This document shows positions 24,030 through 34,902 of a DNA stretch of 64,000 bases, one piece after another (the first letter of the stretch is position 1; each line of letters opens with the position of its first letter). The DNA comes from Nephrocerus scutellatus. Taxonomy: Eukaryota > Arthropoda > Insecta > Diptera > Pipunculidae. A program made the position numbers and the translations under genes. The stretch covers positions 24,519,777 through 24,583,776 of the forward strand of contig OX352761.1 in the NCBI GenBank assembly GCA_947095585.1, given 5' to 3'. A model generated the notes under the pieces. That model did not search any database and had not been told where the DNA came from. It saw only the letters and a program-made list of their open reading frames with translations.

Positions 24030-24930
24030 AAATGTTTTGGATTTGGGGTTCCAGACACCCCTTCCCTGAAAGCCCTTATTGTACACTCCCTGAAAACCGC
24101 ATTTTTTCTTTTAGTAGGCGTGGCCACGCCCCCTACCTCGCCTCTGCCGAAAACTTTTGGTGGCAGCATAAAGAAGACGGCGACTACGCCCCGTTGTAGT
24201 GGGAGGGGCTGTCAATTTTTTTTTTTTTCAGAAAAACCATACCACCATACTATTTTTATGTGCAAGGTCCAATTTTAGTGGAACGTGCATCAGTTTGTAT
24301 TGCTTTTATTTCCCCATACGAAATTAGGTGTTATATGGCGAACAGCAGTATAACCCGCATGGGGTGAGGGGTTCCAGACACCACTGTAATGAAAGCCTTC
24401 ATTGAGCATACCATGAAAACCGCATTTTTTCTCGGCGGTCACGCCCCCTTTTTGTAGGAGGGCCATACAAAGTTATGAAATTTTACACAAAAAACCATTT
24501 TCCCGAGTGTTTTACTTATCCACCTTCCGTTAAAATTATACCATAAAAACAGTAGGACGATACAGAACTAATTTTTACCATTCATTTATTACTAATATTT
24601 AGGCACACCCACTTTTAAGCACGCCTCTTTTTTAACTTTTATAAAAAAGACAGTTTTTTTACTCTACCACTGCCGAAGGTGGCTCGATTGGCCTAATTTA
24701 AAATGGAAGGCATTTTTATTACCTTTTATATGGTAACAATTAACCCCCAAACCTCCTTCAAATCACTTAGGAAAATGGATTTTTCTGAAAAAAAAAAAAA
24801 AAAAAAATTTGACAGCCCCTCCTACTATAACGGGGCGTGACCGCCAAGTTTTCAGGGAGTGCACAATGAGGGCTTTCAGGGAAGGGGTGTCTGGAACCCA
24901 AAATCCAATGCGGGTTATACTGCAGTTTAG
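24030..24930. repeat. ~0.9-kb foldback element with long inverted arms
   Basis: The left arm near 24039-24230 (GGGTTCCAGACACCCC..., CCCTGAAAGCCC, then GTGGGAGGGGCTGTCAA) is repeated in inverted orientation at about 24800-24915. A second copy of the left arm in direct orientation begins near 24375. The interior is AT-rich without a gene. Homopolymer runs (T at about 24220, A at about 24790) sit symmetrically, as expected of one palindromic unit. Confidence 0.75.
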
Positions 24931-25200
24931 CAAATGCAAACACTAAGAGTGGAATAACTTTTGAATCATCAACAATTCAAAAAAAAAAAACTTTACTTGA
25001 CAGTTTTTGTTGGAAATGAGCTACCCTATCACCCTGCTAAATATTCCTTTTGGGACACCCTGTACACTTTATGCCGACCTGATGATTATTTGAATTATTT
25101 TATCCACAAATCACAAACAATCCTTCAGTGTTCAGTCAATTGAACAACTGCTGTCAAAATATAACTAAAGTTAAGTGAACTTTCTAAATTTTAAGTACTA

Positions 25201-25971
25201 ATGAGTAGCAAACATAGGAACTATGGAAAGAAAACCGGTGGTGGCCATTACCGAAATGTAAAATCAAATCGCAATTGCTTAAAACATTTTGCTCAAAACC
25301 AATCGGAACTTGCTTCAGGCCATGATAGCGACAGCAGCGATGCATCGACAGTTGATAGCTGTAATGAACATGGTAATCCACCTTCATTTCCAGTTGCAAT
25401 GTGGGATCTTAACCATTGTGATCCTAAAAAATGTTCTGGAAGAAAGCTTGCCCGACTGGGATTGATTGAAAATTTACGGCTTGGACAGAAATTTCAAGGT
25501 TTGGTTTTGACACCTATTGGTGTAAATTGTGTAAGCCCGTTGGATCGTGAAATCATTACCTCGTCCGGCGTTGCAGTGGTTGACTGTTCTTGGGCAAGAA
25601 TCGATGAGACTCCATTCAATCGAATGCGGAGCCCTAATCCACGTCTATTGCCATATCTTGTGGCTGCGAATCCCATCAACTATGGAAAACCCTGTAAACT
25701 TAGCTGCGTCGAAGCCATTGCAGCGACACTGTACATTTGTGGCTTCAAAGAGGAAGCCAAATGGTATATGGAAAAATTCTCATGGGGTCATTCATTCATT
25801 GAACTCAACAAGACACTTTTGGATAAGTACACCGATTGCAAGTCGAGTGAAGAAATCCTCAAAGCACAGGGCGAATATATCTCTGAGCAACAAGCCGCTA
25901 GAGATAAGCCAAAAGATTATAGTGATTTTTATCCTCCGACAAGTAGCAGTGAAAGTGATGATGACCATTAG
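25201..25971 (+). CDS. Tsr3: 18S rRNA aminocarboxypropyltransferase (TSR3)
   Basis: An intronless frame of 256 residues starts at the first ATG after an upstream in-frame stop. TSR3 transfers the 3-amino-3-carboxypropyl group of S-adenosylmethionine to the hypermodified pseudouridine of 18S rRNA in late, cytoplasmic 40S maturation. Residues about 63-235 carry the family signatures: HCDPKKCSGRKLARLGL, then LTPIGVNCVSPLDREI, VAVVDCSWARIDETPF, and LLPYLVAANPINYGKPCKLS followed by VEAIAATLYICGF. The N-terminus is basic, followed by a Ser/Asp-rich stretch; the C-terminus ends in an acidic Ser/Asp tail, as in other TSR3 proteins. It is convergent with MRG15, with stops 287 bases apart; AATAAA-type signals occur at about 26042-26095. 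The frame shows no damage. Confidence 0.95.
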   Translation: MSSKHRNYGKKTGGGHYRNVKSNRNCLKHFAQNQSELASGHDSDSSDASTVDSCNEHGNPPSFPVAMWDLNHCDPKKCSGRKLARLGLIENLRLGQKFQGLVLTPIGVNCVSPLDREIITSSGVAVVDCSWARIDETPFNRMRSPNPRLLPYLVAANPINYGKPCKLSCVEAIAATLYICGFKEEAKWYMEKFSWGHSFIELNKTLLDKYTDCKSSEEILKAQGEYISEQQAARDKPKDYSDFYPPTSSSESDDDH

Positions 25972-26258
25972 ATGGACGGAGCGATATGTCCAAGACTATA
26001 TAAAAATTATTTTTTCCCCAAATCCAATATTAATATAAATTAAATAAAATTTAATTTTGAAGTATAAGTTTATTTTACTTCTTCTCTGAAATAAATGTCT
26101 GCTGTGTCAAATTAGAGTTACAGTAAGATTTTAGTGTTTGGTAACGAGACTAATGAAATATTTCATACTTTAATAATCGTACTAATTCTAAAAACACTTA
26201 AAAACTAAATTTCGTCACCCAAGTTGCTGTGCACTTTTTTACAAACTCCACGTTAAGA

Positions 26259-27629
26259 TTATTGTGTATTTCTATGATATTCTGGACTAACGTTAACGAA
26301 ATTCGACATATTAAAGTACGTAGCACTATTCTTTACTAAAAATTTTAAAAAGTCATTTAAATGTCCAAGTACCATTTGTAAGGATTTTTCATCTAGTGAT
26401 GTAAATGCCAGCTTTTGACCAAGTCTTACAAAAAGCCGAAGAAAATGAAAAGCGCCGTACATTTTTGAAAGGGGCACATCGGGATGCTGCAATAATATTT
26501 CAGCATATTGTGGCCTCTCGAATTTGTAGAGCAATTGTGAACCCAGCATCACATTGAAATACTCAATTAGTCCGTTGACCACATCGTTAATAGCTACCTC
26601 CTTGGAAACGTTTGTCGATTTTGAAGCTTTCTTAAATGCAATGTAATTATCAATGATATCCTGTGCAGTGATTTTTGCCGGTATGTCGATTAATTTATGC
26701 TGTCGTGTAACAGCATCCCAATCATCAACTAGACATGGTTTTAGTTCGTCAGGTATTTTAATTTTTACCTCGACTTTAGATAGGAATTGCTCTTCCGTTT
26801 CTACTGATATATCTACGCGAGCGCGCTTCTTTTTATATGAGTCACTGTCTTTTGAATCACTACTGGCACTAACTGCTAGACTTGTTGCAGAGGTCGTTAT
26901 TGTATTTTCTCCTGACGTGGTAGTTGCAGCTACAGTAGTTGTTGCTGCCGGTGTTCCAGCCTGACCAGAAGTAGAGAAGGAGTTAGAGGCATTTGAAGCA
27001 GTAACAGGGGTAGAAGTAGCTGAAGATTTAGTGCGACTACGTCCAGATGTAGACGGTGCAGCTAACGGAGTAGCATTTAGTTCTTTGGATGGGGTAGATG
27101 CTCTAGATTCACTGCCCCCGCTGCTTGCGCCATCCTTAGACGTGATAACTCCGTCTTGTTTTTTACCTTTTGGAGTAGCTATATGGAATAAAATAAAACT
27201 TAGACCTTTCAGATATTTAGTTGTATGTTAAATGCATTCATACCCTTCTTATTGCGGCCCGCAGCAGATGAATGTTGTTTACAGACTTCCTTTTGCTTTT
27301 GCACATTAACTTCGTTATACTTCAAAACTCGATTTTCAGGAACCCACTCGTCCCAACTGAAATTTAAGAATGGAATAAAAAAGCGCAAAATAAGGCATGC
27401 CACTTTAACACTTACTTTTTATTCCAGCCCGCATAGTGTATGTAGTATTTAATTTGTTTATCTTTTGTTATTGTGCTTTTAAGTGCTTTGGCTTCGTAAA
27501 TGAGTGGTCCATGAAAACACAACACTTTTTCTCCTAAGACAACGGCAAATATAAAGAAAAGAAATAATAATTTAAGAATAAATTCTTCACAAATGGATTA
27601 CCTTCTGTGAATTTTAGTTTTGGTGTCAT
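26259..27629 (-). CDS. MRG15: MRG15 / mortality factor 4-like chromodomain protein, complete copy
   Basis: The exons on the minus strand are 27602-27629, 27416-27533, 27244-27356 and 26259-27178. All introns are GT/AG and the exons sum to 1179 bases (392 residues). MRG15 reads H3K36 methylation and works in NuA4/Tip60 acetyltransferase and Rpd3S-type complexes in the nucleus. The chromodomain spans residues about 8-75: EKVLCFHGPLIYEAKAL, YYIHYAGWNKN (split by intron 2) and WDEWVPENRVLKYNE. A Ser/Thr/Ala-rich linker of about 120 residues follows, then KKKRARVD. The MRG domain occupies the last 170 or so residues: VKIKIPDELKPCLVDDWDAV, YFNVMLGSQLLYKFERPQYA and FLRLFVRLGQKLAFTSLDEK. The 5' boundary of the 7.86-kb tandem duplication cuts exon 4 at 27039-27040. 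This copy is intact because its downstream part lies outside the duplication. Confidence 0.95.
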
Positions 27630-27844
27630 ATTACTTAATATTAGTTGCTTTTGGTGATTTTGGGGATTTTTTTTATATTTTAAATAGTGTCCTTTAAACA
27701 AACAAAAACAATATAATCGTCCACGAAAACCTGATGCTACTGCTACCTACTTGTTATATGTTATAAAATACATTAAGCATAATAGCACAAGTCGTTTCAA
27801 GAATGAAAAGTCAAAATATATTTTGACAGTGAAATGATTGAAAG

Positions 27845-28030
27845 AGAAAAATGCTTTAACTCATACACAAACCATTCTTAAATTTCATTTGGGACGAATG
27901 GGTTCCTGAAATGTGTGAAATGAGTAAAAGAGAAAAATGCTTTAACTCATACAGAAACCATTCTTAAATTTCATTTGGGACGAATGGGTCCCTGAAATGT
28001 GTGAAATGAGTAAAAGAGAAAAATGCTTTA
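27845..28030. repeat. 86-bp tandem repeat carrying an inverted piece of MRG15
   Basis: AGAAAAATGCTTTAACTCAT occurs at 27845, 27931 and 28017, a period of 86. Each full unit contains a 39-base segment (27873-27911 and 27959-27997) equal, with two changes, to the intron 2/exon 3 junction of MRG15 in opposite orientation (27334-27373). The same array is at 35707-35892 in unit B. Confidence 0.85.
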
Positions 28031-28862
28031 ACTCATGCACAACCCACGCGCAAAACAAGGCGTACAAGACACAAAAAGCAACAGCAAGTCGCCTCCAGAA
28101 TGAAAAGACAAATTATATTTTGACAGTAAATACGTGAAAGAGAAAGATGTTTTATACACAACACATGCGCAGAACAAGCCGTACAAGACAGAAAATCGGT
28201 CGATCACATGTTTTTTATTATAGCAGCATTTTATTGGTACCGAAATAAGAATAGGAATAATTTTACACCAGAATGCCATTCATTAGGAACAACTTTATTC
28301 TTCTTTTAGGTAGACTGTGAGGTATCAGAGTTTATTTTAAATTTTAGTTTGCCTGTTCAGTGTTCCAGTCATTGATTTTTCTCCATTTCGTGGGAAATTT
28401 AAACATTTTAATTCAATTAAGGGAAAAATGAATAAGTTATTTAATCAGAACAAAACTGTGGGACTGGGGTCTTTCCAAATTTAATTAAAGTGTTGTCTTT
28501 GCCTCACTCAAGCAGCGTTAGAGCAAATATTTTCCATAATTTCTGATGTAAAATCAAACAAGTACAATAGTAGTATATACTTATATAAAATAATAAATAC
28601 TTATTAGTAATGCCTGATAATATAAATATAAAATGGAGGTGTGGGCACAACACGACTTTCTTTTACGGACGGGGTCGGAATCTTCAGTAAATGTTTATTA
28701 AATTTTTTTTATTTTTTTATTTTGTAATTTTTTGTTAAAATTTTTTTTTTCACTTAACAGATTTCTCCTAAGTGCTATACTTTTTGTGTTAATTGCAAAA
28801 ACTCGAAAAACTATAACTAAACTGTCACTTCCGGCTGTCAGATTTTCTTCCAAATTATCTGT

Positions 28863-29516
28863 CCCCTCACAATTTATGTAAAAAGTTTAAATATGAATTT
28901 TAATTCCGATAAGTTTAGCCGTCAAGTAGTTTGCCAAGGAATTTTGTAATAATTTTTATCAGCTTCAGTATTCCGTTGATCAATAAAGTGAAGGTTTCAT
29001 CTTCAGCACAATGATTTTTTTCTTTAAAATTATTTCATTTTCTAGAACACCCGGCGGGTAAATAAAATGTTTTTTTATTTCAAAAAAAATAGGAAACTAT
29101 TATATATTCTATTCCGAAAAATGCATAAAAACATTAGATATGTAAAAAATGCGTATGGTGATGTCTTGACCAGGAGTCGTACCACTTCCCCTCACAATTT
29201 ATGTAAAAAGTTTAAATATGAATTTTAATTCCGATAAGTTAAGCCGTCAAGTAGTTTGCCAAGAAATTTTGTAATAATTTTTATCAGCTTCAGTATTCCG
29301 TTGATCAATAAAGTGAAGGTTTCACCTTTAGCACAATGATTTTTTTCTTTAAAATTATTTTATTTTCTAGAACACCCGGCGGGTAAATAAAATGTTTTTT
29401 TATTTAAAAAAAAAATAGGAAACTATTATATATTCTATTCCGAAAAATGCATAAAAACATTAGATATGTAAAAAAATGCGTATGGTGATGTCTTGACCAG
29501 GAGTCGTACCACTTCC
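28863..29516. repeat. ~325-bp tandem duplication
   Basis: CCCCTCACAATTTATGTAAA occurs at 28863 and 29188. The unit runs to CAGGAGTCGTACCACTTCC in both copies. Differences are a handful of substitutions and single-base indels, so it is older than the 7.86-kb duplication. It is repeated in unit B at 36725-37378. No coding content. Confidence 0.85.
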
Positions 29517-30189
29517 AAAAAGTGACGAAACCATACTCCTTATGTGGTATAAAACCACCATGCTTAGTTTGAATGTGGTCGGATGAAAGGCGTGAAAACG
29601 TATAAAGGAAATACATCTGTACAAACATTTAGCGGCGTCAGAATCTTCAGTAAATGCATATTAATTTTTTATTTAAATTTCTTTCACACAAGAGATTTTT
29701 CATAAGTGCCATACTTTTTGGTATATTTGCAAAACCTCGAAAAACTGTCCATGTAAACGGACACTTCCGGTTAGCCGATGTCTGCCAAAATCAACTGGGA
29801 CCTTCGAATTTACGTATAAAACTTAAATGTAAATTTTAGTATCCATAGAAAACATAATAATTACAAGATTGTATAGAAAAAAATGCTCGTTATGTTGGAG
29901 ATCCATACAATCTCGTCAAATTAAATTGCTTTTTCTAATGCTGAATTTGAAATGAGAAATAATCTGGCAATCTGGCATACTAATGCTGTAAACCAAGACC
30001 AAACGCATGTGTGTTTGTGGGATGTGAATACAGTGTACAAAAAATAAGTAGTCGCAAAGAGCGAGAAACGTAAGATATGGTAGTGGGAAACAGAAAAATT
30101 TTATAATGATTTTGCTCTTTAGTTGATTACTAATACAAATACGTTTGGTCTCAATCTAAGCATGGATCTGTGTACGATCGGAACAGTTG

Positions 30190-30375
30190 GGCTTTCTATA
30201 GAGAAGGTTTTGCATTTACCCCTCATTTTACTAACACCAACAACTGGTGCCATTTTGTTTGGCACGTGGCGCAATATCTCATTCCATTTCTGTTCATTAA
30301 AGCACTGACTTCTCCATAATTATCCCTTTTTCTTGCAAAAATAAATACATTTTGTTAGTATATAGTTCGAGGAAA
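30190..30375. repeat. Dispersed repeat with the empty Gypsy target site
   Basis: CCCCTCATTTTACTAACACC through GTTAGTATATAGTTCGAGG matches 51310-51449 joined to 55827-55880, the sequence split by the Gypsy element. A further relative is at 61640-61870. The copy in unit B is at 38052-38237. Confidence 0.75.
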
Positions 30376-31160
30376 CAGTTTTGTGAAATGGAAGGAGAAA
30401 ACAAAAACAGGAAATAAATTACGCACTACACACGCTTGCAACAAAACAATGTAAACAAAAGATTCTCGCTTTTCGTGTTTGATCTTCGATTTACCGATAA
30501 AAAACTTGAGCTCGAGCGCAGAGAAAAAACGGCATAAAGGATCTGTATAGTGTATATTTCTTTTTACTAACACAATCAACTTGTGCTATTTTAATTCTCG
30601 CTTTTCGTGTTCGATTTGCTGAGAATAACTGACAGCTCCAAAAAGGTTTCTAAAAACAAAACAAAAACAACATAAGTCATTTCGATATGCACTACAATAA
30701 TGTTTGATTTACATTTGAACTGTGCGTGAAAAAAAGCAAAGCAAAAAGAAAGGTGACTATAGTTAGATTGAAATTGTGGTAAGCAAGAAGAGATTGACAC
30801 TACGAGAATGTTACGATTATTTTAAATATATCTGCAAGTGAAAAATTAACTATAGCATTAAAGCGAATTTAGTCTATAGCCGTGCGAGAATTGGGCGGGG
30901 TAGTAGTAGAGCTAGTATTGTATGTCGAGTTTTGCTATTACCTTGCAAATTGAAATTCCTGTAAATCTCTAGAGTAGATAGAAAAAGGTTAATATAATGA
31001 TTTCAACAAATTAAACAAAATAAAACATTAATTGCAAAGAAAAACAAAAATAATTTAAGTCCATGAATAATAATGGATATAATTAATATGCACTCTTAGA
31101 CACGTTTGAGAACACAAAGAAGGTGTATTTGTTAGATTTATGGAGATTTAGACTATAGCC

Positions 31161-31362
31161 GTGCGAAAAAAAATGAGCGGGCAGACTATAGCTAAATTGA
31201 AGTTGCGGTTAGCCGGAAGAGATTGACACTACGCGAATGTTATAGTTATTTTGTAGTAACATGGGAAATGTTATCTATAGCATTATGGTAACATTGGTTA
31301 CATCTCTCGTCTAGCTAACTATGGTTTCAATTTTCCAGCCGTCCTGCTCATTTTTCTCGCAC
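31161..31362. mobile_element. ~200-bp foldback element, GTGCGAGAAAAATGAGC family
   Basis: The left end GTGCGAAAAAAAATGAGCGG and the right end (other strand) GTGCGAGAAAAATGAGCAGG are inverted repeats. The interior holds GGAAGAGATTGACACTACG and ACATGGGAAATGTTATCTAT. An inverted copy is at 61904-62100 and a partial one near 30755-30900. It is repeated at 39023-39224 in unit B. Confidence 0.7.
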
Positions 31363-32204
31363 GTCACTAATAATTTAAATTTAACATTTGTTATTTGAAT
31401 ACGAAAAACAGTAACAAATTTTAATGACGAGACGGCGCGCTCACAATGTATGGATTTTGGTTTTGACCAAAAAAAATTTTTGCTCTTTATGTTGAAAATC
31501 CATATAATCTTGTACGTCTTAAGTATTTAGTTTTTCTATTTTGAGAGAACACTAATTCTTATTAGACGATTTTAAAGAATTTTTTTCTTAACTATTCTAT
31601 TTAGTTTCGTCCGATATGGGATAAATTAAGTTGTCTGAAGGGAAAAACTTAGTTAATTAAAATAAAATTGAGAAATTAACATTCGCTTACAGAATATTGC
31701 ATTCTTTAGATTTCACAAAAGGAATGACAACTTGAAATTTCATTATACTTCAGATAGACAGTAATATTCGCTAGTAATACAAAATTTTCACATTCGATTA
31801 CTGAAATTCGCCTCGTTAAGCTTAGGGTTTTTTTTATGACGGAGAAATCGGGGAAATCCGATTTTCGAGTAATCCGGTAATTTTTCCTCTGATCAGAGCT
31901 GTCAGATTAAACAAACTAGGTATGTTTCCGTACTTTTTGTAGTAAAAATTAGCAAAAGTGGAAAATGACATAAAATCTTTCAAAGAGAGCAAGAACACAA
32001 AAAAGTAAGGGATCGCATAAAACCACAAAATTGTTGGCTTGGTAGAAACTGTCAAAATCACTTAAGCTAAAATTCAACTCTTACAAGTAAGTTATATATG
32101 TGGCTTTCTTTTGATTGCTAATTGCTAAAAAAAACAGTGCATGTAACATTTACGTGCGATGTAAGTGAAACTTATTTGATGCTGTGTGGCAAAAAGACCC
32201 TAAA

Positions 32205-32510
32205 GTGACCCATAATAGACCCCAGCAGGCCAACCAAAGACTCATTCAAAAACTCCCCAAAAGACTCACAAAAGACCTCAAAAAGGCACTTAAAAGACGT
32301 CAAAAAATCCCCAAAAGACATTTAAAAGACCTCTAAAAGACCATCAAAAGAGTCCAAACGACCCTCAAAAGACCTCTAAAACACCCTCAAAAGATTCCCG
32401 AAACACCCTAAAAGACCCTCAAATGACCCCAAAAATATCCTCAAAAGAACCCCCAAAACACACCAAAAAGACCTTCAAAAGACCCTAAAAAACCCCCAAA
32501 AGACACCCAA
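32205..32510. repeat. CAAAAGACC(CT) minisatellite
   Basis: About 25 degenerate copies of an 11-13-base unit (CCTCAAAAGAC). It is related to the arrays at 2945-3312 and 7912-8270. The unit B copy is at 40067-40372. Confidence 0.8.
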
Positions 32511-32518
32511 TGGCCATA

Positions 32519-33060
32519 CCGAATTTTGTACAAATCAGTTTAGAAATGACTTAGTTCCCGCAATTCGAGTCCCTAATGACCGTATCGCGGAAATTCCATA
32601 GGAATAAATCTTATAGTCCCATATTAGTCCTGCATTCCGAATTTCATAGAAATCGATTGAGAAATAGCTTAGTTCCCGAAATTCTAGAACTGGCTTAATT
32701 CCCTAAATTTCAGTTCCTAATGATCGTATCCCAGAATTTCCATAGGACAAAGTTTTATAGCCGCATCTTATTCCTACACACCGAATTTTATAGAAATCGC
32801 TTGAGAAATGACTTAGACCCCGAAATTCCACTACCTAATGACCGTATCCCAGATTTTCCATAGGAATAAGTCTTATAGACCCACGTAATTCCTGCATTCC
32901 GAATTTCATAGAAATCGCCACAGAAATGACTTAGTTCCCGAAATTCCAGAAATGGCTTTGTTCCCAAAACTACAGTCCCTAATGACCGTATCCCATAATT
33001 CACATAGGAACAAGTGTTTTAGTCGCATCTTAGTCCTACATACTGAATTTCATAGAAATC
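32519..33060. repeat. Higher-order tandem repeat, alternating 118/142-bp units
   Basis: The anchor CGAATTTCATAGAAATCGC recurs at about 32519, 32637, 32779, 32898 and 33038, so spacings alternate 118, 142, 119 and 140. The long units carry an extra AGAACTGGCTTAATTCCC-type segment. Each unit contains CCTAATGACCGTATCCCAGA. Directly adjoining the minisatellite at 32205-32510. Also at 40381-40922. Confidence 0.75.
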
Positions 33061-34059
33061 GCTTGGAAAATGACTTAGTTACAAGAATTCAAAAACGTAA
33101 CACAAAATCGAAACACAAAATCATAACGCAAAATCGTAACACAAAATTATTTTTGATACCGTGCTTAATTTTCTTCTCATCGCCGATAAAGTAGTTGCAC
33201 TTACAAAAACTACACTAAATTTCACAAAAGTGCATTTGATTTGTTTGTTTATGCTACAATTTTAGAATAAAAACATTTTTTATCATTCGTATTGTCATCG
33301 TGGCATTTGTGCGCCCATTTCGACTAAAATTCACATCCAAAACGTGCGAGTGCACATTTTTTTTACTTATTGCAAAAAATAGTGCACTTTGTTAATAAAG
33401 TGAAGGAAAAAACATACGCGACTTAAGTTCGTTGTCAATAAATTTGTATTTGACAGAATGTTCACATGTAACTCACAGAATTTTTTTTGTATAAGTTGCA
33501 TAAATCGCATGGAGGGGAATCCACTTAATCTTATTTAACGCTCTTTTTTTTTTCGAGTACGGGAACGCTTTAGAGTAGAGTCTCATGTTTCAAGAAACAA
33601 CTATAGCTGTCAAAAAGTGCTCTGTATATATGTTCAGAGTAAAAAGATCATATTCTTGAATTATTGGAGTGTAAAAAACAACGACGAAAAATAAATTAAA
33701 TAGAAAAATTATCTCTCCGATCACTCAGAAATCAAAAAACACAGCCATAATAATGTTTAATTCATGCATAGGCTGTCGCCGTCTTAGTTCACTAAACCTA
33801 CCCTAGTGCAATTCAATAAAACATATAACAAAACAAAGCAAAAGTTCGTTCTTATGAAAATATAGTGCTTTCACGAAAACTGACAATGAAGTGCTGTGGA
33901 ATTTCTACGTTCCTTTCCTTATTGATCCATTCTCAAATGTGCGAATAAAATCGTTATTAACGATAAAAAAATAAGCCTATTCACACTTTTTAAGAGGTAT
34001 GTTTAAACTTTTATGTGGTAATACAATTAAATTTTTATAATTAGGAGCAGCGCGGTTGA

Positions 34060-34418
34060 CTATTTATTTGTTCCTTCCTCCCATGGTCGTGGACCACGTT
34101 TATTTTCCCAGTTATCGATATCCATATTCTTGATCTTTTCAAACTCTTTTTCCAATGTGACTTCGGTAGATGGTTTCATGTGAATGCCGTGTTTCTCCAT
34201 ATCTTCAGGGCTGATAACTTTTTTTTTCGAGAATTGATACCTATGTGGTTTACATTCTTTATTTAAAAGTAAGCATATTTCAAAATGTCACTGCATTACC
34301 TTATCTGCGCAAATTCCTTAAAACCAAAAGAACCGCCAACCATAAAAATTAAAAATGGTAAACCATACTTCACCGATTTTTTTTCAGTTAAACTATTTAT
34401 TTTACTTGCAAACTGCAT
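34060..34418 (-). CDS. COX16: COX16, cytochrome c oxidase assembly factor (copy A)
   Basis: Two exons: 34300-34418 (ATG at 34418) and 34060-34240, with a 59-base GT/AG intron. Together they make 300 bases, 99 residues. COX16 is a small inner-mitochondrial-membrane protein that helps insert copper-bearing COX2 and COX1 during complex IV assembly. The hydrophobic segment at about residues 17-33 has YGLPFLIFMVGGSFGFKEFA, the single membrane span plus its conserved tail. The matrix or intermembrane domain ends in the family signature VTLEKEFEKIKNMDIDNWEN then KRGPRPWEEG. The length is close to the usual 100-106 residues. It lies upstream of, and in the same orientation as, MRG15. An exact second copy lies 7,862 bases to the right. 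Confidence 0.92.
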
Positions 34419-34662
34419 AACTATATTATTTTCTTTTTGTTTTCATTTTCATGCCGTCTGCTTAATGTCAAATTGACTTGCCTAGACCACTTGACATTCA
34501 CAACATCTGTTGTGTTTGTACCGTTTGATTTGCATTTGTTTTAAATATTTTGACAGACTGGACCACCATTGTGGCCAAGTAGTTAATGTGATGGCGTTCA
34601 CCTTCACAAGCAACAACAAGCTTTGTTCAATAGTGTGATAGGATCGAATCTATTCATATAGG

Positions 34663-34902
34663 GTCTATTCTTTTATTCAACCCGAGCGAGTAAAGTTACC
34701 TGGAGTACACCGAGCGAATGTTGCACAGCGTAAAAGTATACGGTGTGTACACTGGGTTACTTTACTTGCTCTTACTCTGCCTTACTCTGATATTCACTTC
34801 AGAGTAAAAAATAGGAAACTGTGTATACACCGTGTCGTGCTCGGTTCACAATAAAAAACACAGAGTACAGAGTAAAATTACCCCGGGTGAATAAAAAAAC
34901 AC
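34663..34902. mobile_element. Foldback element truncated at the duplication junction
   Basis: The left terminal repeat (GTCTATTCTTTTATTCAACC..., 28 bases, 34663-34690) is present, but the element stops at 34902 where MRG15 exon 4 sequence begins. The complete element, with both terminal repeats, is at 42525-42816. Confidence 0.85.

Larger units (their letters stand above)
27039..34900. repeat. Tandem segmental duplication, unit A (7,862 bp)
   Basis: The unit starts inside MRG15 exon 4 and ends inside a foldback element (34663-34902). The following 7,862 bases (34901-42762) repeat it. Every stretch I compared, including exons, microsatellite-like runs and spacer, is identical at offset 7862. 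The two-base AC at the junction is shared by both sides, so the boundary is 27039/27041. Genes inside are the 5' half of MRG15 and all of COX16. The rest is AT-rich spacer with the smaller repeats listed separately. Confidence 0.9.

Noticed and set aside
27031..27452. Plus-strand frames over MRG15 exons 3-4, and their copies at 34821-35314
   Set aside because: Antisense to well-supported MRG15 exons.
34285..34476. 63-codon plus-strand frame
   Set aside because: Antisense to COX16 exon 1.
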